Shown: positions 20,865-31,700 of the stretch, piece after piece
Numbering within the stretch: position 1 is the stretch's first letter
How the letters are laid out: every line of letters starts with the position of its first letter
Assembly: GCA_010094045.1 (NCBI GenBank)
Contig: ML986590.1
Location: 291,040 to 355,039 of the forward strand
DNA: 64,000 nucleotides
Source of the DNA: Lojkania enalia
Lineage: Eukaryota > Ascomycota > Dothideomycetes > Pleosporales
Direction of reading: 5' to 3'
Made by a program: the position numbers and the translations under genes
The notes under the pieces: generated by a model
Databases searched by the model: none
What the model was told of the DNA's origin: nothing
The model's input: the letters and a program-made list of their open reading frames with translations, nothing else

Positions 20865-21556
20865 ATGTCCAAACGCTATCTAGCTCTTGCTACTACGACA
20901 ATCGGCCTTCTCATTATCCTATTTCACATCTTCAATCCTGAACCCGCTCATAGAACTTTCTATACAAAGATGGGGATTACGCATATAGTTTTGTTTCAGT
21001 TCAAGGCGGACGCTAGTCCAGAGTCTATAAACGATGTATGAGCATGAGGATTTGTAATTATGTGTTCTCGGTGACTGACAGAGGCTAGATCTCACGACGC
21101 ATGCTCGCGCTGAAAGACGGCTGCATTCATCCAACATCCAAGAAACCATATATCAAATCCGCATCTGGCGGCACGGATAATTCGCCAGAAGGTGCTCAAG
21201 TGAGTTTTCTTTTGTATATCCAGTTATTGAACCCTAAGTGTGCTTGTGTCTCCGATTGCTCCCCTTTAACCAATCGCAAAGGGTCAAAAGGGTGACTACG
21301 GGAAGTAGGATATATTTGCTAAGATGCCATTTACTGCTTTTCTTACACTCCTTGCATTGCATCATTTAACTAAGCGTGCTAACGGAACCTCCAGAATGGC
21401 ATTACGCACGCATTCATTGTTGAATTTGAGAACGCAGAGGACCGAGACTATTACGTCGATAAAGACCCTTTCCACAACGAATTCAAGAAGCGAGCTGGAA
21501 CGATCCTTGAGAAAGTCATTGTCGTTGACTTCACAAATGGGGAATTCAAGCTGTAG
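20865..21556 (+). CDS. Dabb-domain (stress-responsive A/B barrel) protein
   Basis: Exons 20865-21035, 21089-21199 and 21395-21556 give 147 residues, all joined in phase 0. The introns are 53 nt (GTATGA...CTAG) and 195 nt (GTGAGT...CCAG). The Dabb fold begins MGITHIVLFQFK and continues with RRMLALKDGCIHP, GITHAFIVEFENAEDRDYYV and FHNEFKKRAG, ending IVVDFTNGEFKL. These small dimeric ferredoxin-like barrels include stress proteins and some polyketide cyclases; here no biosynthetic cluster is nearby, so the role is open. An unusual hydrophobic N-terminal leader (about residues 3-22, LALATTTIGLLIILFHIF) could anchor it to a membrane. If translation starts at the internal Met (20973), the protein is a plain soluble Dabb of 111 residues. 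The 195-nt intron is long for this window but has no in-frame exon-like insert. Confidence 0.78.
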
Positions 21557-22926
21557 ATTTCACAGAGCTTGCGAGTATTCCGAGCACCACGTATCATGTG
21601 AAGCATGCAGGCCAACTGCTTAAATATGTCTTCTAGAGTGTGATAGCATGTTGAGAACATGAGGCTGTGGTATGGAAGTAAATATGCTTGCGCGTAAGGG
21701 GTGCGCTGCGGGCTATATGCTCTCCCATGTGCTAGAGGCGTTTGTAACAACAGCGTCTTCGGGTTGTGTAATACTTACAATAGAGTGCCTAATCCAAAAA
21801 AAAAAAAAAAAAAATAAATAAATAAATAAATCCTTCCATGTCCGTCAAATGATGTAGTAGTCCGTTTGTTGTCAATTGCCGTGGTGGTTGGTCAACGCAT
21901 CACCAAATCACGTGAGTGCTTCTAGCATAGGTGCTCGTTCATTCGCCAATCTTGATAAAGGAGGCGTCATTAGGTGTGCAGTACAGTCATTGGAATGGTT
22001 CCCGAGGGAGTTGGAGCTGCGAGGAATGTGGCGCTGAAATAGATTAAGGATCTTGTCATGACCCCATCTTGAGAAGGGGTGAAGGGTAATTAGTTAGAAA
22101 ATACTACTCTTCCAATGCACCCAAGCACCGCCTATTTCAAAATAAGTGGGTATCTTATTAAACAATCTGATTCGCAAACTATATGCTGTAGAACTAAATA
22201 AGAGCTTGGTTGGTTAATGGTAGTGACCGTTCACTTTCCTGTAGAGTTTGCTTATAGAGAGACCGATCTAATACTCACTGATGCCAATTCACAATCATAC
22301 CATATGTATGGTAGCCAATGGGGCGCGAGTAGTACGCCTACAAATTCATTGGTCGAGGACTGACGCCGCCACGGAGACTAACGAACTCCTGCTCTGCCAG
22401 GTGGTCAGATTTGCCCATTTATCGAGATCTTCTGATGGCTCTGTGAAGATTGTATCGATTTCTTTTGTTAGATACCTTGACCGCTTCATGATAAGGGCAC
22501 GCTTTGCACTTTGTAGTACTTAGATAAGCCTGTTCATCACGATGTCTTGATGAATCAATAAGATCGTATGGATCCCATTGGTCCAGAAATTCAGACCGCA
22601 CCCAGAGAATGCTGTACCCAACACGTTTCACCGCTTAAAAATCTTCTCATTGGTGACCATCGCATGAGCACACTAGGCAATCAAACGAGAAATTAACGCG
22701 TTGCCAAAGGTCCAGGCCGGCCATGCACGCCTGCTCTTGCCCGTCCTTGTAATATATTAACCCCCTATACCCCCAGAATTCTCCCTTAAAACTGTTATTA
22801 ACATCTACTAAGATTCTCACAAAGCCTCCAAACAGCCAACTCCATCTCTCCTCAATACACTAAGTTTCTATTACCAACCAACATGTTTGGAAACAACTTG
22901 AACACTTCTGGAAACAACCCAATAGC
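21557..22926. other. Intergenic, no gene recognised
   Basis: About 1.4 kb without recognisable coding sequence on either strand. It contains the A/TAAA tract listed separately. Short frames such as 22281-22523 have no motif and mirror each other across strands. Confidence 0.4.
21796..21830. repeat. Poly-A plus (TAAA)n microsatellite
   Basis: Nineteen adenines run into about four TAAA units. It lies downstream of the Dabb gene and could be a decayed retroposon tail, but no associated element was found. Confidence 0.8.
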
Positions 22927-23120
22927 ATGTCCAAGGCCGATGCCTCGCGCATCCAGTCTACCCAGGTACGTCTTGTAGATCCGATAGTTATATACTCGGT
23001 AATCTTGCCTAAGCTAGAAGTGGTCGCGGCACTAACGCCAACTCCTTTGCCGCTCGTGCTTAATCCGCTGGCGGTAAGCATGCGAATGCTTCCAGCAACC
23101 AAGGGGGCCAGAAGAAGTAA
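22927..23120 (+). pseudogene. SMP (seed maturation protein)-like small protein, probably dead
   Basis: MSKADASRIQSTQ is followed by a GTACGT donor-like site, then in another frame ARSGRGTNANSFAARA-stop-SAGGKHANASSNQGGQKK. This is the layout of small fungal proteins with an SMP motif (IQSxQAK...FAARAQSAG). The Gln codon of RAQSAG is TAA, and no acceptor AG gives the exact frame, so the gene looks inactivated by a C-to-T change and a splice-region change. The family's function in fungi is poorly known. An upstream ATG at 22883 opens a short out-of-frame ORF. Confidence 0.45.
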
Positions 23121-23677
23121 AGGTTCGTAAGTGCACTTCCTGTTTATTCCCCGGCTAAGATTTCCTTTAGGCATGTCGATGATCCTCACTCGTGTGCCTC
23201 AGTATTTTTTGGCATGCAAGGAGTGGAAAAGACGAGGGCCGGTAGAAGGGAATATGATGTAGGAATTTTCCAGGCAACACTGGATCTTTAAGGGTAATTG
23301 ATGGGTAGGCGTGCATGGCCTATGGGATTAGTATGCTACTAGGCTTCTTAATCAATTCAAAATCTTCAAACTCTACTACCTCATGAGCCGTGAACTGTGC
23401 AGTCATGTGAGACAATGGAATGAGTAAGTGTGAGATAACTTCTAGTGTGTGTTGGAAAATAGCGTTGCACCCTCTTGCTTCACATCTAGGGCAGGTGTTT
23501 GGATATGGCTTTCGCACTGAAGGCTGCCCGCGGATAGTTTCCTCCAGTATAACGAATAAACCCAATAGTAAACGTTTCGGAAAACTTTGCGGGGTAATTC
23601 CATCGTTGCACGTGCATCCATCGATATTCAATCAAGAAGCGGAGCTTTATCATACGTCAATCACTTCATTGCCCAGT
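23121..23677. other. Intergenic, no gene recognised
   Basis: Between the SMP-like relic and the 3' end of CAX4. Minus-strand and plus-strand frames overlap here without domain similarity. Confidence 0.4.
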
Positions 23678-24522
23678 CTATCTGCTCTTCTTACCAGGGA
23701 CAGCCTGTCTCCTCAGCCTCCTCTCTTCCCACCGCGCCCACCCAGAGTCAACCAAATCCTCCTGTATAACCAAATCTCTCACTCGAAACAATCGCGCCAA
23801 ATTGGTCTCCAGGATCCACTCTACCCAGCCCGCTCTCCTAAGATACGTTGTGAAGCCAAACCAGACGATTGCGAATATAAAACCGGCGGCACAGCCAACC
23901 AAAACTTGCTTGAGAGTATGATAGTTTAGGTATATCCTGCTCGCTGCGACAGCGGCGGCGGATGCTAGTGCGAGGAGGGACAGAACGAAGCGCTGGAAGA
24001 AGGTAAAGGGCGTATGGGTCTCGGTTGGGTGTGGGACATGTCGAAAGAGTAGGAACAGGGATAGCGAGACGGAAAAGAAAGTCACGAACTGGGCGTGGGA
24101 AGACGGCATGCCGTAGCCCTTCCCGTGCATTTCTAAGCTCAGCATAACATGTCAGAACCGGATAATTCGCAGTTGAGTGGTGCGGTGGGGAGCTGTACCT
24201 CGCGGTCGCTCCTCCTTGATGTACCGCTTCAGGACCCAATTGACGGCCTCACATGCGATCTGGCCGGCAAACATCATGATTATTTCGATCTCGCGGTTCG
24301 ACCATATTAATGTGGCGTAGACGACGCATAGGCCTTGTGGCACGAGGGCGAGCCAGGCGCAGAGGTAGGATAGGCGGTCTGCGGGATTCTTGGTGCTCTC
24401 AATTAGACGGCGGCTCAAAGAAGGCTGAGAGCTCTCACATAGTGAACATGGGTCAGAGACAGCGACGCAAGAGGCGCATCCTCCATATCGTCGAAGTCGT
24501 CGAGCAGCGGCGTGGACGACAT
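23678..24522 (-). CDS. CAX4: Dolichyl-diphosphatase (Cax4/Cwh8, PAP2 family)
   Basis: The enzyme removes a phosphate from dolichyl diphosphate in the ER lumen, recycling the lipid carrier for N-glycosylation. Exons (minus) are 24439-24522, 24199-24388 and 23678-24132, giving 242 residues. The introns are 50 nt (GTGAGA...CAAG) and 66 nt (GTACAG...TTAG). The first exon starts GCCATGTCG and encodes a short acidic N-terminus ending APLASLSLTHVHY, typical of this family. PAP2 signature motifs are K82-x6-RP (KRYIKEERP), P101-SSH-104 (GMPSSHAQF) and S156-R-x5-H163 (SRIYLNYH). About four hydrophobic segments are seen. It is divergent from ITT1, with 437 bp between start codons. A longer minus-strand frame starting at 24613 runs through the first intron and is rejected. 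Confidence 0.92.
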
Positions 24523-24959
24523 GGCTGTGAAGGTTGTTGGCGATGACGATGCTCGGCGGTGCGAGGTCTCGGGTGGCGCGCGGCCGGCCCGATTGCTGCT
24601 GATGTGGCGCCAAATTTCCAGGATCGATTTTAATTAGGGCGATTTGTTCCGCATCTCGACCATAACCGCCCTTCGCCGTCCTCTCCGCCCTGTGCTCCCG
24701 TGAAATTCCATGTCATGCCTCAGGCCATGACTCAGAATGATCCATTACACATTCTTTGCGTTAGCTGCCTCTTCATTCCGTAGTTTCTATACTCGCTTTG
24801 CAGTCACCGCTGTGGCTTATCTCCGCTCCCTCCGCTATAGAGTCATCACAGTCCCTGGGGAGGTAGCATTTGCGCGCACAATTCGCGCTTCAAGATATTG
24901 AGCGGTTGCTGAATCTGCACATATATTCGGAGACGCAGAAACAAAAAAAACCCTGGGCC
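24523..24959. promoter_or_regulatory. Shared divergent promoter of CAX4 and ITT1
   Basis: 437 bp between two conserved genes reading away from each other. No TATA box stands out. Close head-to-head spacing suggests shared control, which is inference only. Confidence 0.4.
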
Positions 24960-26411
24960 ATGACCGAATTTATCACAGAAGACGAGCGCGAAGAGGAGCT
25001 CACCACGCTCGAATCCATCTACCCAGAGCTCGTCCGCGATCATCGCTACCCATTTGCCGCTCACATCGACCTGGACGTCACACCGACGAAACAGCTTCCC
25101 GTTGTCTTCAATCCGGAGAGAACTATCCGTCTGCTTTCTCACCTCCCCCCTCTCCATATCGACATAATCCTGCAAAATGGATACCCCGCCGTCCGACCGC
25201 CACATGTCAAACTTTCTTCGGTATGGCTCTCTGCCGATGTAGTTTTCAATTACGAAAAGGAAGTAATATCACAATGGGAAGAGTATGGCGGGATGCAGAT
25301 CCTTTTCTCCTACATAAGCCTTCTCCAAGAAGCCGCCGAGGATGCATTTGGTCTATCCAGGGCCTCAGCGAAGGAGCCGATATCTCTACCTTTGGAGCTG
25401 AAGGATGCTTTACTAGAGTTCAATACAAAAAAGGGCCGTGAGAACTTCAATCAAGAGACATTTGACTGCGGAGTATGTCTAGAGCCTAAGAAAGGAAGTG
25501 CATGCTATCGTATGAAGCGTTGCGGACACGTCTTCTGCATTGCCTGCTTGCAGGACTTTTACAACAATTGCATAAAGGAAGGGGATGTAAACAACGTAAA
25601 ATGTATGTCGCCTGAATGCGGGAAGGCTGGGGATGGAGCTTCTGATCGTCGTAGGAAACAGCGATTGATTTCGCCCAAGGAACTCCTGCAGATTCCATTG
25701 GCCCTGCAGACTGTCCGGCGCTATGCGGAGTTGAGGCGGAAGAAGAAAATCGAGGCGGACAAATCCATAGCGTTTTGCCCGCGCAAATGGTGCCAGGCTC
25801 CTATGAAATCAGCTAAATATCCAAAACTCGGTGATGTATCACAAATGGGCGATGACGATTCCGATTACGGCTCCCAGGAAGATCTTTCCCAAGCTCCCTC
25901 CACCGAAATGGCCGAAGACGCAGTGCAGCCGAAGAAACCCAAAGGCGCTTCAGGCACGGATCGTTTGGCTATCTGCGAAGCCTGCAACCTTGCCTTCTGC
26001 AAAGTCTGTCTCACATCATGGCACGGCGATCTTGTATGGTGTGTTAATCGCGAGCCGTCGGAGATTACTGAAGAGGAACAAGCCTCGCTCAATTTCATAC
26101 TGCAAAACACGACGCCCTGCCCAACCTGCTCGGTGCCCTGCCAGAAGGCGCATGGCTGCAATCACATGACATGTTTCCAGTGCAAAACGCATTTCTGTTA
26201 CCTGTGCAGCGCGTGGTTGGAACCGGATGACCCGTATAAGCATTTTAATAGTCCGAAGAATAAGGCGTGTCATCAGCGGCTCATGGATTTGACAATGGGG
26301 GATATGGGGGATGGTGTAGTGAGGTTTGGTAGGAGGAGGGGCGCGGAACAAGTGGCGGCTTTCTGGGAAAGGGAGGCGTTGAGGATACAGATGGGGGAGC
26401 TTGGGGAATAA
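24960..26411 (+). CDS. ITT1: RWD-RBR E3 ubiquitin ligase (Itt1/RNF14-like)
   Basis: RBR ligases take ubiquitin from an E2 onto a RING2 cysteine and then onto the target. The yeast relative Itt1 binds translation termination factors, and mammalian RNF14 acts on stalled ribosomes. The intronless gene encodes 483 residues. An RWD domain spans about 5-135 (LTTLESIYPEL; NGYPAVRPPHVKL). RING1 starts at C170 (CGVCLEPK...CGHVFCIACLQDF). The IBR is split by an acidic insert (about 285-335) between FCPRKWCQAPM and ICEACNLAFCKVC. RING2 begins CPTCSVPCQKAHGCNHMTC with the catalytic cysteine at 400. A short C-terminal tail follows. The ATG at 24960 is the first in frame; upstream codons open the frame without an ATG. 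All zinc ligands are visible. Confidence 0.93.
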   Translation: MTEFITEDEREEELTTLESIYPELVRDHRYPFAAHIDLDVTPTKQLPVVFNPERTIRLLSHLPPLHIDIILQNGYPAVRPPHVKLSSVWLSADVVFNYEKEVISQWEEYGGMQILFSYISLLQEAAEDAFGLSRASAKEPISLPLELKDALLEFNTKKGRENFNQETFDCGVCLEPKKGSACYRMKRCGHVFCIACLQDFYNNCIKEGDVNNVKCMSPECGKAGDGASDRRRKQRLISPKELLQIPLALQTVRRYAELRRKKKIEADKSIAFCPRKWCQAPMKSAKYPKLGDVSQMGDDDSDYGSQEDLSQAPSTEMAEDAVQPKKPKGASGTDRLAICEACNLAFCKVCLTSWHGDLVWCVNREPSEITEEEQASLNFILQNTTPCPTCSVPCQKAHGCNHMTCFQCKTHFCYLCSAWLEPDDPYKHFNSPKNKACHQRLMDLTMGDMGDGVVRFGRRRGAEQVAAFWEREALRIQMGELGE

Positions 26412-26868
26412 CACAGTGGACTTATTTTACGCACGATGTATGGAAGGCAGTCTCACCGACTGGATTGTTGCGATACTCCGATAGACAGTCGATTGGATCA
26501 GTATGAAGAACACGGGCGCTGTAAAATGAGCATATATATCACGAAGTCCAGGAACGCTGCGAGGTTTGCGAAAACTGTTTGTCCCGGTATAGAGACTCAT
26601 GAAATCACTGCAGTTGTGAAGGGAAAGGCTAAGGCCAACCGTTTTGGTCACTGCGACTAGAAGTTACTATACAATATTCAACGTGTGAAGACTCTGGAAA
26701 GAAGAGAATGGTTATTACGCCGCTAATTACACCCTACATCACCCCAGCATCCCTAATACTCATGGCAGCTCTTCCCCTTCCCCTCACTCTTCCCTTCCCT
26801 CACCCCCCGGCTCCTTGATCCACTTCGCGCCCGCGTCCCCCGCATGTCCGCTAAGCATTTCTTCGGAG
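26412..26868. other. Convergent 3' flanks of ITT1 and the LtrA gene
   Basis: No gene recognised. Frames at 26427-26660 occur on both strands and are shadows of each other. Confidence 0.4.
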
Positions 26869-28727
26869 TTAGTGCTCCTTCTCCTTCGGAAGACGGATAT
26901 GGTTGACGACTACACAAACGAACAGAACGATACAAATCGTCGGTACCATCCATGCACTACCCAAGTAATTCCCCTGAGCGACGGTATTATATTTGATCAG
27001 CGTGACCAAGCAAAGACCCACACCACAGACCAAATTAACAGCGAAGCGGATATATTCACTGACGCGTCGCTTGTGCGCAGGGAGCGAAATAAAACCAATC
27101 ACAGTCGTGAAAATGAGCGAGAAACCGGCCTATCAAAATCAGCAAGAGGAGGCAGAGACGGAGGGAGAGGAATACTCACCGCAAGAAACACATACATAAA
27201 GACGAGTTCAAACACCTTGTCATACTCACTTAGTAGGTCGTCGAACTTGAGCTTCTTGCCGGAGTCCTTTTTGCGCTTGGGTGTGTTGATGCTGAGGCTG
27301 TCGAACAGAGTTTTACTAGCCGCGCTCATGAGGTCGAAGAACGCGTCATCGACGGCATTGGCAGCAGTCACATTCGTCCCATCGTTGTAGTCATAGTTAT
27401 TCAGTATAACTTGGAGCGCGGAATCGGCTTGTGCGATGGCGGCCGAGGCGTCTACGCCCTTGGGTACATACCCAAAGACAGTACCCCACGTCGCAGCGCC
27501 CAATCCGTCCACGAAATCCTGTGCCGTAGTCACTGTCTCATCGTTCAGGATGCTGTTCACGGCTTGCATGAGGCCGTTCAGCGCCTCGATAGCCTGGCGG
27601 AAAACAATAAGCAGCGAGACGCCCTGCAGCGCCAGCACAAACACCAGGTGCAACGGGAAATGCGCAAATGACCATATCTGCTGCTTGATACTGCCGAAAT
27701 GCTCCTCACTCAACCGATCAAAGTACAACATGTATAGGAAGTAGATGATAAGGATCCCCGAAACGATTTGTCCAATCACCGCGGCGCTCCACAGGAACTC
27801 GTTCTTAACGACTTTGGAGATGGATTTGCAGATTACGATGATGCCCTCGCCGAGGATGATGAGGGTGAGAAGGGACATGCGTTGCACGAAGTGGGTGCCT
27901 TTGAAGGAGATGATGCGGTACAGGCATGATGTAATGACCGTCAGTGCCGTCTCGCCGATCCCGATGATATACCACGCAATGTATATATTTGATTTCTTGG
28001 GGATAGGAAACCCATCCGCGCCTGACTTGATGCTCGGGAACGCGGGGGTCAGCGCGCCATACAGGATTCCTGCGGTGACGGTCGACGCGATGATCATGCA
28101 CAGCGGGAGAATCGTCTTTTTGTATTTCCGGGTGTAGAAGAGCGTGACGCTGTACTGGGTTGCGAGTGTCAGGCGCGATACCATTAGGATGAGGCCGAAG
28201 GCTCTGTAGATCTTGTAGTCGAGGATCTCTTGGCCGGGTTTCCATTGCGGTCCGATGACGGCGAAGCCGACCATGACGCCGAAGTGGAGGGCTTTGGCGA
28301 TGCGTTCAAAGACGCTATCGGCGCTAAAGCGCACATCGTAGAGGGAGACTTGATACCAGGTGAGCCAGAGCAGCGAGAAAAAGCCGATGTAAGCAGTTAG
28401 TGAGTTCTTGTCGTTGATCTCGAGCATGGAAGTGAAAGTCGTGAGGTTGGCGACGAAGAAGAGGTCGTAGAACAGCTCGGCGGTTGTGGCTTCGGCATGA
28501 CGGTGGAAGGCGGGACTCTCGTGTAGCTCGCAGTCTTGGTTTTCAAAGGGAGCCATATTTGGGTCGGAGGCATGCTTCTGGTGTTCAATGTCGTTAGAGC
28601 TCTCGGAGCTGTGCACGGAGGTTGGCTGGCCGTGATTCGTCTGGTGGCTCTTTTCGTGGAGCGGAGATGCGAACCATCCTAGCGGCTCCTCCTCGTGAGC
28701 GTGCGAATGATGGGCTTCGTGACCCAT
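26869..28727 (-). CDS. Low temperature requirement A (LtrA) family membrane protein
   Basis: Exons (minus) 27180-28727 and 26869-27129 give 602 residues. The 50-nt intron is GTGAGT...GATAG, and the acceptor joins MYVFLA to AGFSLIFTTVIGFISL in frame. A histidine-rich cytosolic N-terminus (HEAHHSHAHEEE) precedes about ten hydrophobic segments. The LtrA signature region starts TTAELFYDLFFVANLTTFTS and continues IGFFSLLWLTWYQVSLYDVR. Other segments include LTLIILGEGIIVICKSISKV and WMVPTICIVLFVCVVVNHIR. LtrA was named from a Listeria cold-growth mutant; the fungal proteins are common and uncharacterised, so transport activity is not established. A large soluble loop of about 120 residues sits before the last membrane segments. 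It is convergent with ITT1. Confidence 0.88.
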
Positions 28728-31700
28728 TTTGAGGGAGTTAGGAGGATAAACAGGAGTAGTAGATGGAATGAGCGATGATTAGAATAAAGATTAGCAGGAA
28801 AGCAATCATGCACCGGCCCGCTGAAATGAGATCGAGCCTGAACTAAACGATTCTAGCCTAAGAGATCAAGAAGTAAATGGAGAAAAAATTCTGATGAAGA
28901 GTAGAACTGATGACCAAGAATATCTTGAGGTAGTCGGAAGTCCCAATATATACGGGAGCCAACGTCCCTTCAGTGTTTAACTATAATCCTTTCTGGCGTT
29001 TGGGCATTATGCAAGCACAGCATATACCACAGGGGCCGCCAAACCAGCGGCAAGCTAGGAGATAGGCCTACGGACCGTTCAAGCCGGGCATCGGGTTACA
29101 GACTGCTGCTGCACTGTCTTGGACGGGAAAGAGACAGCTTGACGTGACCTAGTGTGCTGAGTCAACAGACCCATCAACACTTGAATTGTTCATGGCTTGT
29201 TGACCGACGTTGGCCAGACTATGGGGCCGAGCACCAGGTCATTGCTCTATCATTGGTGAGACTTGCACTGCAAATAGTCGCATGGCCGTGGCTTTTGGCA
29301 TTGCTGAGTGCTTTGTTCACGCAGATGATGGCTCGAGGGTACGATTTTTATCAGCGAATTGGCATTCCATCCAATGATAAGTACCATCATTCGTTTCACT
29401 TCGAAGACTATTCTCGATGTAGCATGAGCACACCTTACATGCCAAGACCTGAAGCTTGAATTTTGAGGCTGAGGACCATCCAGAGTATGCTTTATTTGGA
29501 GATAAGCTTCTCCCAGGTGGTATTAAGCTCTACCGATCTCTGCAGGATGGGGGCGCGATATGGGCATGTTGATTGGTTCATCCCAAGGGTGGAGCGGACA
29601 GAGGTTGGTGGTGGCGTGGCGCGTTCCGATTCGGGAGCAAGGGGTGATTAGTTATCTTTCAGCTGAACACCGCCCCTATGCTGAGCGAAGAACAGTGGTG
29701 TGAGAGTTTAGCAGACTATCGAGTATCGACAATGTCTATGTGGGGCATTTAGGATTTCGATCTGGCTGGTTGAGATCCGACTATCGCCTCAACGCAATCG
29801 TCTCTTCAATTTCTAAACCATCCCCTCCAGACACCCACGAAATCACTCACCATGTATTAATCTCCTTCATTTTGCTGTCTCCTTCAGTCATGCGTCGGTG
29901 GAAATTAGTTTCAACTCACATCGCCAGGGGCGTCCGAATCGAGATAATGGGCAAATGCAAGCCCGCTTAACTAAAAGAGCGTTAGTCCGTAAGCTTAACC
30001 GGAAACACCCTTAGCACCCTAAGCTTTCGCCTCAATCTGGCTGTCTTAAGCCTAATCGGCACTACCTCCACATAGCCTCATCATGAATACTCACCTCATA
30101 GCACGGACGTATTCTAACCCCTAAGTGTCGCCCTGGCTCGAAGGGAAATCCAAGCCGTTCGTTTGATGAAACACTTGCTATTGATCCAGATCCCCGCTAT
30201 ACGGTATTGGCGGCTTTTTTTGTGAGCATTGAGTGGATACACGATCGCGGCTAAGAGCTCGGGAGCTATTTTAGACTGGCGGGATCGTTGGGTCTGTCGG
30301 TCGCGGCGTGGGGCCATTTTCTACATGAGGTCTTTGATAGATTCATGAAGACAGGTAGAGTGCAGATGCGCATGTTTGGGGTTCAAATAGTAGCTGCCGA
30401 TTTGTTTTCTATGATACGCTTTGCGCTCCAACTCGGAAATTGCAATGTTGGTGTTATCGTGAGAATACGGTTTGCTGGTAGCTCCTTTATTGTGTTTTTC
30501 GCCGCGGTGTTGGGGTCGTCCTCCTTGAAGCTGTGAATGGGAATTGCGAAGTGGTGTGAGTTTGGATGATATGATGATGGGGAGACTTCATGGGTTATCC
30601 ATTATGTTGTAACTCCTGTTGTATCACTAACAATCTTTTCCGGTCGTATCAATTTTTGACAATAATAGGCTCTGCATTGTTGTGACCTCGATCGTCCACG
30701 GGGTCTAGTTCCATATGTGGGACACGTTTCGCAGTGAAGTTGCCGGTCTGATCCCAACAAGTGGTCTTCCTCAGCCCATTGCCTTGTGGAATCGAATGCG
30801 GACTCAAAATCATTCAATAGAGGCGGTCCAATATCCACGATATATCCTTTAGGCATGACTGGATAGCTATTATAGTAAACATCGGTATTAATATTGCGAC
30901 AGAACTTATACGACAATTCACATTTCCGCTAACGATGAGCGAAATCCAGAGGGTCCAAAGCGCACAATACGGTCAGGCTCTTGGGCCGTTTCAGCTTCTT
31001 TTGCTGCTGCTTTCATGGTACCAATATCTGCTGCATCACTTTGTTTAAAGGCAACTCAGCTATCGCTATTCTCTCATGGGAGCGCACAATTCACATCTAC
31101 AAGCTCAAACAGCCAACTGCCGTCCTAACATCTATGCCAGAAACAAGCCTCCGCAAGCTCGAATCCCATACGCTCGATGTAAAATTCCGCTCTTTTGTTG
31201 TCCAGTTTACTATTTTCACTGGATATTCATAAAACTAAGTGATATGGACTTGATAGTGTAAGTAGCTGGGCAAAGCACTCTTTAGGATGACTCTAGGGAC
31301 ATCGGGTTCATCCGTAGAACGGTATTTCTATGCTGTCGGAAAGGCTGTTATTGCAAATCGGTCGCTCCTTGCAATCACTTGTTCCATTAATACCTAGAGA
31401 TTATGTTGCTCCATATTCTTTTCAAGAATTTACAAACTATTCGTCATGTATTAAGCTAAGATCAAGAGCCGTAGTGCTTGTTTCGGCGACGAGACCGAGG
31501 GTACTTCCAAGCATTAATAGGAGGTATATAGAACGATCAGTATCGCGGGTTATTCTCAGAATCGCTAAGAATTTCGGCGGTAAAGAAATATACGTATAGA
31601 TGTAGGGGGACAGAAAACGGAGGACCTCCAAATCCGCAGTTCAGTTGCCACGCTATCGCGACGTTTCCAAGCATCCGCACCGCTGCATCCTTCATATCCG

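Noticed and set aside
20865..21556. Dabb protein as part of a polyketide gene cluster
   Set aside because: No PKS, NRPS or tailoring gene cluster is nearby; Dabb proteins are also common outside such clusters.
24439..24613. Longer CAX4 N-terminus starting at 24613
   Set aside because: It reads through the first intron. The spliced form from 24522 gives the family-typical N-terminus and a good Kozak context.
26815..28245. Several open frames opposite or overlapping the LtrA gene
   Set aside because: Shadows of the LtrA coding frame in other frames, with no domains of their own.
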